From the NCBI RefSeq assembly GCF_016801865.2, contig NC_068939.1, forward strand, positions 142,910,756 to 142,974,755: DNA of 64,000 nucleotides, written 5' to 3'. Of this stretch, positions 10,734-20,353 are shown one piece after another. Numbering within the stretch: position 1 is the first letter of the stretch; every line of letters starts with the position of its first letter. The stretch is from Culex pipiens pallens (taxonomy: Eukaryota; Arthropoda; Insecta; Diptera; Culicidae). The position numbers and the translations under genes were made by a program. Below the pieces are notes generated by a model, which worked only from the letters and a program-made list of their open reading frames with translations, had not been told where the DNA came from and did not search any database.

Positions 10734-11812
10734 TTAAGCCCGTGTTCCACGAGCAAAGGTTTTCCTAACACCATCGACGCTACTATCGAGCACAAACTGA
10801 ATCGAACCGATCACAACGTCCCAGTAGGACCAAACCAGCCACAGAATCAACGCGTAGATCGCCGCTTGCACCAATTTGTCCATGATGTACAATCTGAAAC
10901 GGGAAGGTTGATTAATTTTCCAAATTTTCCCAAAAACCTGCAGCTAACTTTCTGAGCAGCCTCCTGGCCTTGGGCAGCGTCGCCGGTGGTTCCTTCAGGA
11001 CGTACTGCCGCACACCGAGGATGTAGTCCCGGAAATAGCTGGGCCAATCCAGGGCGCTCATGTCGAAGAAGAACGTCTGCCGGTCCTTCTCGGACAGGCG
11101 GCCGTACATGGCGCACATGCGGTCGTTGTTGAACACCCACTGCTTGGTGGTGTAGTACTGGAGCACGTTCAGGCCCTGGGAGATCTTCTTCTGGATTTTG
11201 ATCATGCTGGAAATGGGGGAGCGGATTGTAGATATAGGGTTGACCGTGGAGTTGTGGTTAACTTACAATGGTTTCCTTCGAAGTATAATCAGCAAGAAAT
11301 CGATTAGGTACGCCGGCAGATAATGGAACAAGACTACGCAGAGCATGTGGTACAAATAGTTGGACTTGATCGAACCGTCCGGATACCACAGGGAAAAGCA
11401 GAGCGGATTGTCGTACAGCTTTTTGCGGCCAGCTTCGAGCGCGTCGCCCCACGTGATCGGATTCACGTTACCCGAGGCGATGTTGCAAAACAGCGTGTTC
11501 TGCTGGAACCCGGTGTTGATGCGTTCTGCGCCAAGGATGATCACGCCGTTCATCGTTACGTCCACCGGCATCAGGCCGGAATCGTACTCCGGGTTGCAGT
11601 GCATGGTTCGGATGACGCCACGACCACCGCCAATCATAAGTCCGGTAGGGCCGTGGGTTCCCTCGATCCAGCCGGGAATGGGTTCCCTCCAGGCGGCGAT
11701 GACCACCGTTGGTCGGGCGATCGCGACCGGAAGCCGATCGCGGAACCCGTTGACGAGATCTTCGGTTAAGGCTTTGGTGTAGGCGTACGTGTTGGGTAGA
11801 TTGTTGAGCAGG
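10734..11812 (-). CDS. Fatty acyl-CoA reductase, distal C-terminal cassette (A)
   Basis: Three exons, 11267-11812, 10949-11206 and 10734-10893, with introns of 60 and 55 nt encode the C-terminal 320 or so residues of a fatty acyl-CoA reductase, which reduces fatty acyl-CoA to alcohol with NADPH. Visible are the YxxxK catalytic motif (YAYTK), the conserved PGWIEGTHGPTG and HCNPEYDSG segments, the FAR C-terminal (sterile) domain YYTTKQWVFNND, and a terminal hydrophobic segment. Exon lengths and phases equal those of 20354-21423. No NADP-binding exon precedes it within 8.5 kb. The 5' acceptor (TTCCAG|C) fits the donor of the exon at 21895, so it may be an alternative 3' half of that gene across a 10-kb intron, or a decapitated duplicate. 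No stop or frameshift was found. Confidence 0.85.
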
Positions 11813-11998
11813 CTGGAATTGGTATTTAAATATGTTTATTAGGGTGATCCAAATCCGGCCTTCCTCGGGGCTGCCCCCTGTTATTGAAGATTGGCCCATC
11901 ACTAGGCTGAAATTCAAATTTGAGCTCATTCTGACCACGGGAACCCCTCTCTATAATCGCCTGAAGTTTGTATGGGATACAATCGTTAAAATCAGGTA

Positions 11999-12718
11999 GG
12001 CCACTAGGGTGACAATAAAAAAAATCGACATCAGAGATACCCTCTGACTCGATTCCTAATGCAAAAATAAGAATCTGTGCCAATTTTGAGCCAAATCGGT
12101 TAAGGCTAAGGGGTCGCTTTTCATCGTTGAAGTTTATATGGGGAAAATCACGAAAATGTATGGGGAAAAAACATCGTTTCAGTAATTTTCTGCTAGGTGG
12201 CGCAGGTCTCGCCCAAAATTGGCCAAGTGTGAGATTCTTGTAGGAAATTTAATTCCCTACAACTTTGTCGAAAGGTGCAAAACGATCCAAGTTGATCCTG
12301 ATTTTTGGTGATTTTTCTAGAAAAAAATATTTTCTTATATACTTCGTATATACCCCTTGTATATTTTCAAGTATATAAGCCGATTTCTTTTCATCGCATT
12401 GCTAATAACTCATCAGGATCAACTCAGATCGTCTTGCACCCTTCTACAAAGTTGTAGGTAATTAAATTTCCTACAAGAATCTCACACAATTTTGGGCGAG
12501 ACCTGCACCACCTGCTGCAAAAATCCTGAAGCGGTGATTTTCCCCATACATTTTTGCGATTTTCCCCATATAAACTTCAACGATGAAAAGCGACTCTTAG
12601 CCTTAACCGATTTGGCTCAAAATTTGCACAGTTACTTGTTTTTGCCTAAAGAATTGATCCAGGGGGTATCTCTTGCGATTTTCCGAAATTTTAAATTTTT
12701 CTTGTCACCCTAGTGGCC
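11999..12718. mobile_element. Foldback element, about 300-bp arms
   Basis: GGCCACTAGGGTGACAA (11999-12015) is exactly complemented at 12702-12718. Long imperfect arms run inward, including GCCAAATCGGTTAAGGCTAA against its complement near 12600, to a short centre around 12340. A shorter relative lies at about 46830-47070. No coding region. Confidence 0.85.
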
Positions 12719-13440
12719 ACTCAAATTCCATTTTCAAATTCCCGGCTTTTTCCCGACTCTTCTAGAAACTCAAACAATAGGTATTTCCCATCTAAAAAAA
12801 TATTTCAAACAAAAAACTTGTTATTAAAAAGTCAATATAAACCATCGCCATTGACATTTTTTTTGTAAAAACAGAAACTTCACAACAAATTCCAATATTT
12901 TATTGTAAATCAAAGCACGTTGAAAACAAGTTCAGTATCCAATTCCAAAAAATGTGCTGTCGCCGAACCTCCCAGGTTCTGACCAGCGGCTGGTTCAGGA
13001 GGTTCAGCAAAATCATCCGTCAGAATCGCAGCAGCAGCACAAAAGCCGCAAAATTGCCAAAAGAATCAGCAACAGATGCAGCACGATCGTGGCAAGGAGA
13101 ATCGCTCCGGGAAGTATGACGCGTACGCGAATGCGATGAGCCGATTGAAACAGTGAAAAGTACCTTACATTTAAAATAAGTAACTAAAGAAGAATTGAGT
13201 GAATTTCGTTTGAGAGTTGTGCAAAATATTACAAAATTATTCACGAGTTGAAAAACAATTTTCAACCAAAAATTACAAATTCCTGACTTTTTCCCGATTT
13301 TTGACGGAATCTGGCGAATTCCCGACTTTTTCCCGATTTCCCGACTTGAGTGGCCACCCTGTAAAATATATCGTGCCACCCTGTAAAATATATCGTGCCG
13401 TGGATCAAAAATATCGTTATTGATATTGTTATCTACTTTG
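12719..13440. other. Spacer with a GC-richer island
   Basis: 12954-13146 is richer in G+C than its surroundings and is open in several frames on the plus strand (a Gln/Arg-rich 60-codon frame, and another frame ending near 13150). No family is recognised; it could be a gene scrap. A direct duplication of a 17-bp unit (CCACCCTGTAAAATATA) lies at about 13364-13397. Confidence 0.35.
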
Positions 13441-13499
13441 TTTTCGATTTTCTAATTCTAGATCTAAGATCAACAATTACTTATACTTTAAGCCAACCT

Positions 13500-14258
13500 T
13501 AACTTTAAAACCATAATGAAACTAAATTAAGATTTAAATTTATTCGAAAAAATACACTTAGGTCAGAATTGAGCATAACCTTCTCTGAACACTATTATTT
13601 ACAAGGGTCCTGATTGCTCAAAATCAACCACTCCATTCGCGAGCACAAATAGCAGGCGACGCGATACTGCCCTGATGAATTCCTACCGTTTGTCACTCTA
13701 TCACCATTCGCTCCCGAACACTCTCTTTTCTACTCTTCTCTCTCTCTCTGATCGGCTCAGTCTCCGAACGGTTCAGACAGGCCAATCGTCTCCGATCACT
13801 CTGAACTGAAAACATTTTTTCTCTGATGCGCTGCGTTATACTCATTGATTTGGGTTGCCTAAAATCAATGTTATCAATTAAATTGTGCATTTATTTTGAT
13901 TTCATAACATTATAGACACCATTCAAAGAAACTTCCACCAAGAAAAAATCAAATTGATGGCAAACTGAGGGCGTGAAGACAAAAAGACTGCCGCGCTGGC
14001 ATTTTGTGAGAGTGGCTCTTCGCTGAGCATGGTAGTGTGTGAGTGTCGTCGAGCGACGGAGTAGGCAAATATTTTCACGATGTATTTGTTCGCTGAGTGA
14101 ACAGTTCGGGCCACTCGCTGGCTGCTTGCGAGACTCATTCGCTCATGAATGCTAGCGGGTTGGAATAGGCGACGAATTGATAGGCGATGAGTGAGTGGTT
14201 TCTGTTCATTGAACCGAAAATCAGGACCCTTGATTATTTAAAACACGTAATAATCAAA
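13500..14258 (-). pseudogene. Remnant of a FAR cassette 3' flank, split by a MITE
   Basis: 13500-13601 plus 14241-14258 lines up with 20212-20335, the region just downstream of the proximal FAR cassette: CTTTAAAAC, ATGAAAC, GATTTAAATTTATT and CAGAATTGAGC occur in the same order. No coding exon adjoins it; the homology stops at another MITE at 14259. It is most simply a leftover of a third cassette or a duplicated flank. Confidence 0.55.
13602..14232. mobile_element. hAT-type MITE with 8-bp target duplication
   Basis: Perfect 14-bp inverted ends CAAGGGTCCTGATT / AATCAGGACCCTTG are flanked on both sides by ATTATTTA (13594-13601 and 14233-14240). CA-start ends with an 8-bp duplication are typical of hAT. 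The related unoccupied sequence is near 20305-20330. The interior is non-coding. Confidence 0.88.
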
Positions 14259-14425
14259 TCTGGAGTTTTTTTTTTTTTTTTTTTTAAAGGTATAATAAAC
14301 CCAATTTTTCGTTTTTGCTTTTTGGGTGTTATTTAATACACCTGGCTCAATGTGGTTTCAAAAACACTCAAAAAGCAAAAACTGGAAATTTGGTTTATTG
14401 GACCATTTAAAAAAAAATCTCCAGA
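14259..14425. mobile_element. Palindromic MITE, copy 1 of 3
   Basis: TCTGGAGTTT ... CTCCAGA ends enclose near-complete hairpin arms around CAGTTTTTGCTTTTTGGGTG and its complement. Copies at 23078-23230 and 26236-26387. Confidence 0.8.
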
Positions 14426-15409
14426 AATATGAGTAGTTCTCATCCAAATCACACGAAATCGGAAAAGTTGCCCCGATTCCGCTTCGATTTGTGTGAAACG
14501 ATCACGATCCGAGCATTCGAAAAAACGTGTTTTTGAAGCCAAAAAAAAGTGATTTTTAAATTTTGTGTCGAAGGGACAGCAATACTTTGAATTTTTTTGA
14601 ATCAAGACTAACATTTTAAAAGGGCCGAGCATTCAATATTACGCCCTGTTGAAATGTAAGTCTTGATTCATAAAATATCAAAAAAATATTTTCGAAAAGA
14701 TCGGAAAATATCACGAATGTTTCATGTTTTAACATTGAAAAAACGGAGCCCTTTATCAAAAAATCATTTTTTTTATAAAATTCATAACTCTACGGCTCAT
14801 ACTTCTCAATGGCTCAAAACTTACGGGTTTTGTCGCCTAAACCATATAATAAAATCTCGAAAATCAAAAAAATACCTATTTTGGGAAATTGAGTTTTTGT
14901 TTAAAAAAAAGGTAATAATAAAATTGGATTTTTTTCCGTTTTAATTTTTTTTTTCTTAATAGTCCTTAGCAACGCCTACAACCTTGCCGAACATACCAAA
15001 TTGATCAAAAAATTCACAGCTGTTTGAATATGTACCTACCAACTTTGTATGGACAGCTGCCAAAATGGAGACATGTATGGGTGAACCAATGACACAAAAT
15101 AGCTTCTTTGGTCATAGGGAAGGCCCCCACAGAGTGTGAGCCCTACCCTTGTTTGTTTTTTTGCAGATTCGAACATTCGTAAATTGGAGAGTTGTATGAA
15201 CGAACCAATGATGAAAAATTCCATCTTTGATCATAGGGAAGTCCCTCTATAAGTTTCAACTTATAAAAAAATTATAAAATCAATAAATTCTATTTGCGTC
15301 GACAACTACTTTTCAATGAGGAAAAAAGTTTAAAGTTTGAGAATGATTTAGCCTTAGATCAATAATATCGTTGAAGCTATTGTTATTTTCTTTCTTTTCG
15401 GTATTCTTA
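14426..15409. other. Non-coding repeat sequence
   Basis: Contains fragments related to 24900-25760, 55300-56400 and 58400-58480 (phrases such as TTGCCCCGATTCCGCTTC, ACAGCTGCC and GATCATAGGGAAG). No gene. Confidence 0.5.
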
Positions 15410-15665
15410 AATATAACACAACTCGACACTTTTAAAGTTAATTTAAGTAAATGCCTCAGTTTCGACAAGTTATGATAGATTTGGGCTCTCTAAACATGCT
15501 CCAATTGACAGAACTAAATTTTAGTGGATTTCCTGCCAATAAATAAAATTATAAGCTTAAGCAACCATGCGCACCCACGTATATCTATGGGGGTAGCAAA
15601 AATAAGGGGGTGCGCATGGTTGCTTACATGAGGGAACGCATGGTTGTTTAAGGGCTAAGAGAAAG
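15410..15665. repeat. Left arm of a 4.5-kb-spaced inverted repeat
   Basis: Matches the reverse complement of 19965-20165: ACACAACTCGACA, CCTCAGTTTCG, AGTTATGATAGATTTGG and AAGGGCTAAGAGA appear in matching order. The right arm is the downstream flank of the proximal FAR cassette. Confidence 0.75.
15558..15626. repeat. Perfect 19-bp inverted repeat
   Basis: TAAGCAACCATGCGCACCC (15558-15576) is exactly complemented at 15608-15626 around a 31-nt loop, with a third half-site near 15631-15653. It interrupts homology between the two arms of the larger inverted repeat, so it is likely an insertion. Confidence 0.8.
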
Positions 15666-15879
15666 ACCGAGCTCCGATTTTTGTCGTTTTGCGCTTACTA
15701 GATTTCGCTCTCCCCGTGCGTTGCTTTCTCTCTCTATTCTCTCTCGCCGTGTGCACCGTGCTGCCAGCAAGGCGATAGGCATACTTTTGCGTCGCATGAA
15801 CGTGATACCAATAATTATGCCGTTGATTCCATATTACTTCTGATGTAAAAATCTTCAATTATTATTTCAAGAACATTGT

Positions 15880-16770
15880 GAAGATTTTTGTATTCCAGTA
15901 CTATAAATTATTACAAAAATATGTAAATTCTTCAAAAAATCGTACATTGTTCGAGAACTTGATTTTTATAGCAATGACCCCCGATGTTTTTAGTTGCATA
16001 ATGTTTCATCAAGCGTTGGAAACATATTTCAAAAGCAATTTGAAGAGTTTTGTATTCAAACACTACAAAATATTACAAAAATTCGTAAAATACAGTAAAA
16101 TTCAAAAATTGTACATTGTTCGAGAATCTGATTTTTATAGCAATGACCCCAAAGTTTTTGGTTGAACATTGTTTCATCAAGTGTTGGAAACATATGCCAA
16201 AAGCAATCTGAAGAGTTTTATATTCAAATACTACAAAATATTACAAAAATACGTAAAATACAGTAAAATTCAAAAATTGTTCAAGAATTCAACTGCTATC
16301 GTGACTACCCCCACAATTTCTAGTTGCAAAATGTTTCCTCAAGTGTTAGATACATATTCCTAAAATAATCATAAGAGTGTTGTAATCAAGTACAACAAAA
16401 TATAACAAAAATACGTAAAAACCAGTTAAACATCAAAAATTTATCTTGAACTCGAATTTTATCGACATGAACCCCACAGTTTTGGGTTGCAAAATGTTTC
16501 ATCGAGTTTCATATTTCAAAAGCAATTTGAAGCGTTTTGTTTTAAAGTACTAAAAAAATAAAAAGCTCATAATTCCAGAGCCCCCTGGTTATGGACGCAA
16601 ACTGATTTCAGATCGAATTCAAAATGAAAATAAGGCAAAGTAATACAATAATGAGCTGACTTTACTAGGATGTGCGGTGTGTGCGACATATTTCTAAAAT
16701 AATCCTAGGATGTGTTTGAAACATATTTCTAAAATAATCTGAAGAGTTTTGTATTCAAGCACCTACTACA
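15880..16770. repeat. Degenerate tandem repeat, about 160-bp unit
   Basis: GAAGAGTTTTGTATTCAAAC-like anchors occur near 15880, 16042, 16210, 16371, 16529 and 16741, spaced about 158-168 bp at first. Each unit also holds AATGTTTCATCAAG and a run of TACAAAA. Short open frames here are by-products. Confidence 0.8.
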
Positions 16771-17504
16771 AAGTTTTACAAAAATAAATAAATTGTTCGC
16801 TCTACAGCAGTGTTTCTCAACCAATGAGGAATTCCCCCCTGGGGGGGAATGAAGGTTCAATAGAAATTCAATGCCTTTATCTGACACATTCTTTGCAACT
16901 TTCAGTTTCTTTGATTAGTAATAACAACATTTATTTTTTCTAAAAAGATAATTATTAAAGTTTCAATTTCTGATAATTTTGACATGCTTTGAGATAATTA
17001 AATGATTTTTTAAATATTTCTCAGGCATTTTTATTTTAAACTTTGTAAATTTTTTGTAATTTTTTTGTGACTGTTTTTTTGTTGGTTTCTACGAGATTTT
17101 TGTACACTTTTTAACAAGAACAATTTTTTGAAAAATTATTGGAAATTGAAAAAAAAATTCAAATATTATTTGAGTTCTTTACTTTTTTAGAGTAATTTGT
17201 CTTCTGCCACAGATATTTTTTTTTTTATATTTGTACATATTTTACAATTGAATTTATTTATTGTAATTTAAACGAAAAGCAGAAAAAATGATCAAATAAA
17301 CAACCAATCAATCAAATTCAAACCTGCGAAACTGTCAAAATGTCAGTAATTTTTTTTTAATAAAAAAAAAGTTTTCAAATCCTACTACAGTTTATTGCAT
17401 ATTTTACAATTTAATTTGTTATGAAAATTGTAATCTATTTGCAAACCTAAAAAAATGTAATTATATTTCTGCATTGATACCAATAACAGTCAAGGGGGTC
17501 ACTG
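16771..17504. other. AT-rich non-coding spacer
   Basis: Contains a CAGTGTTTCTCAACC motif at 16808, a common hAT-like terminus, but no matching right end was found. A CCCCCCTGGGGGGG palindrome is near 16836-16849. Confidence 0.4.
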
Positions 17505-17700
17505 CTACAGCATTGCCTTGGCGTTCTTGATTGCGAGATTCCTACTCGAAACTAGGTGTCCGAAGGCTTGATTGTTGAGACAATTGCAAACCTCTGTTTA
17601 CACCTTACCTTCATCCACCCCGGAATTCCAACTGACGACCTTTGGATTGTAAGTCCAACTACCTACCAGCGACTCCACCGAGACAGGACCCAGGGAGACT
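17505..17700 (-). repeat. tRNA-derived SINE module, truncated by satellite
   Basis: Read on the minus strand it matches the second module of the SINEs at 44540-44875 and 54117-54300: AAAGGTCGTCAGTT before the B-box position, and TTTCGAGTAGGAATCTC. The 5' part passes directly into the 144-bp satellite. Confidence 0.7.
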
Positions 17701-19430
17701 CCATAGAGTTGGTAGATGTCCTAGCACTTCTCAACAGACCATAGATCTACCCAGTGTAACACACTGAAGCTACCTGAAGATGTTCCAACTTCATAGTCAT
17801 TGATATAAGCAGCCATTGATCAGGTTGACCTTCATCTGTGAACTCCGTAGAGTTGGTAGATATCCTAGAGCTATTCAACAGACCATAGATCTACCCAGTG
17901 TAACTCACTGAAGCTACCTGAAGATGTTCCAACTTCATAGTTATTGAAATAAGCAACTATTGATCAGGTTGACCTTCATCTCTGAACTCCATAGAGTTGG
18001 TAGATGTCCTAGCACTTCTCAACAGACCATAGATCTACCCAGTGTAACTCACTGAAGCTACCTGAAGATGTTCCAACTTCATAGTCATTGATATAAGCAG
18101 CCATTGATCAGGTTGACCTTCATCTGTGAACTCCATAGAGTTGGTAGATGTCCTAGAACTTCTCAACAGACCATAGATCTACCCACTGTAATTTAATGAA
18201 GCTACCTGAAGATTTTTCCAACATCATAGTCATTGATCAAAGTAACTATTGATCAGATTGACCTTCATCTCTGAACTACATAGAGTTGGTAGATGTCCTA
18301 GCACTTCTCAACAGACCATAGATCTACCCAGTGTAACTCACTGAAGCTACCTGAAGATGTTCCAACTTCATAGTCATTGATATAAGCAGCCATTGATCAG
18401 GTTGACCTTCATCTGTGAACTCTGTAGAGTTGGTAGATATCCTAGAGCTATTCAACAGACCATAGATCTACCCAGTGTAACTCACTGAAGCTACCTGAAG
18501 ATGTTCCAACTTCATAGTTATTGAAATAAGCAACTATTGATCAGGTTGACCTTCATCTCTGAACTCCATAGAGTTGGTAGATGTCCTAGCACTTCTCAAC
18601 AGACCATAGATCTACCCAGTGTAACTCACTGAAGCTACCTGAAGATGTTCCAACTTCATAGTCATTGATATAAGCAGCCATTGATCAGGTTGACCTTCAT
18701 CTGTGAACTCCATAGAGTTGGTAGATGTCCTAGAACTTCTCAACAGACCATAGATCTACCCACTGTAATTTGATCAGGTTGACCTTCAACTCTGAACTCC
18801 GTAGAGTTGGTAGATATCCTAGAGCTATTCAACAGACCATAGATCTACCCAGTGTAACTCACTGAAGCTACCTGAAGATGTTCCAACTTCATAGTCATTG
18901 ATATAAGCAGCCATTGATCAGGTTGACCTTCATCTCTGAACTCCATAGAGTTGGTAGATGTCCTAGAACTTCTCAACAGACCATAGATCTACCCAGTGTA
19001 ACTCACTGAAGCTACCTGAAGATGTTCCAACTTCATAGTCATTGATATAAGCAGCCATTGATCAGGTTGACCTTCATCTCTGAACTCCGTAGAGTTGGTA
19101 GATATCCTAGAGCTATTCAACAGACCATAGATCTACCCAGTGTAACTCACTGAAGCTACCTGAAGATGTTCCAACTTCATAGTTATTGAAATAAGCAACT
19201 ATTGATCAGGTTGACCTTCATCTCTGAACTCCGTAGAGTTGGTAGATATCCTAGAGCTATTCAACAGACCATAGATCTACCCAGTGTAACTCACTGAAGC
19301 TACCTGAAGATGTTCCAACTTCATAGTCATTGATATAAGCAACCATTGATCAGGTTGACCTTCATCTCTGAACTCCATAGAGTTGGTAGATGTCCTAGAA
19401 CTTCTCAACAGACCGAAGATCAACCACCAA
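17700..19430. repeat. 144-bp satellite array, 13 anchors, higher-order pattern
   Basis: The anchor GACCATAGATCTACCC recurs at 17737, 17881, 18025, 18169, 18314, 18458, 18602, 18746, 18835, 18979, 19123 and 19267, with a degenerate one at 19411. The period is 144-145 bp except one 89-bp unit. The sequence just before each anchor has three forms: A (CTAGCACTTCTCAAC), B (CTAGAGCTATTCAAC) and C (CTAGAACTTCTCAAC). They run A B A C, A B A C, B C B B C, so the first eight units form two 577-bp higher-order repeats. Confidence 0.93.
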
Positions 19431-19964
19431 CTAACTGTAGCTTCAGAAAAAAACCTACCTGAAATTTCTAAAATCATTAAAAAAATATAATGATTTAAAA
19501 AGTCTTTGAAAAATATAAAGAAAATATTCTGGCACCACTGCAAACGAACTGTCAGCACGCGAGCTTGAGACAAAATGAGAGAGTAGAAATCTGCGCGAAT
19601 TTGTTTATGTTTCAGATATTTTTTGGGAAAAAGATAACCACTCAATTATTTTACAACTAAAGTATGGCTTTATATATATCAAATTGCAGGTAATTGTCTC
19701 GACTACAAACTGTCGAGCTTAGATTTTCCATAAAGGCTTTCATTTCTTAAAAAAGTTGGGAGGAAAATAAGGCATTTTTCAACGTGTTTTAGTACCTTTT
19801 ACTAAAAAGATAACCACTCAGGCTAGACTTAACCAATCAAGCTCATATTTAACCAGTAGGTGCGTAAGAATGTTGGCTACAAAATGTCGGGTCGGTTTGT
19901 TGAGAAAATGTATCGTTTTCGAGATATTTCAATTTTACTGAAAAAACTCCCAGCTGGTTCTCTT
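19431..19964. other. Non-coding spacer
   Basis: No supported coding region; an overlapping 122-codon minus frame extends into the satellite and is not gene-like. Confidence 0.5.
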
Positions 19965-20165
19965 AGCCCTTAACATGATTCCATAGGTTTTATACACAAA
20001 TTAACAATTTTATTTATTGCATTGAACAATTTTATTTATTTGCATAAAATTCAATTCTGTTGATTGGAGCGTGTTCAGAGAGTCCAAATCTATCATAACT
20101 TGGCGAAACTGAGGCGTTTACTGACATCAACTTCAAAAATGTCGAGTTGTGTAATCATTGACATT
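19965..20165. repeat. Right arm of the inverted repeat; FAR downstream flank
   Basis: Reverse-complement partner of 15410-15665. The two arms enclose the 160-bp and 144-bp tandem arrays. Confidence 0.75.
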
Positions 20166-20248
20166 TGTGAAAATTTTGTCACAAAATAAAAACAACAATT
20201 ACTTCAACGAGCCTTTAAAACAAAAATGAAACAACATGCAGATTAAAG

Positions 20249-20254
20249 TTTATT
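20249..20254 (-). promoter_or_regulatory. Poly(A) signal of the proximal FAR cassette
   Basis: TTTATT on the plus strand reads AATAAA on the coding strand, 100 nt after the stop at 20354. It is also present in the remnant flank near 13537. Confidence 0.55.
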
Positions 20255-20353
20255 TTGAAATTAAAATTCAAGCCAGAATTGAGCCTTACTACGGTGAACA
20301 ACATTATACATAACACGGAATAATCAGATATCAATTTCCAACTAAAACCAATT

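Noticed and set aside
15878..16363. Two frames of 95 and 64 codons with repeated FVFKHYKILQK-like strings
   Set aside because: Translation of the 160-bp tandem repeat; not kept open in all units.
17700..19430. CRISPR-like regular array
   Set aside because: The whole 144-bp unit is conserved, with no unique spacers, and the context is eukaryotic; it is a satellite.
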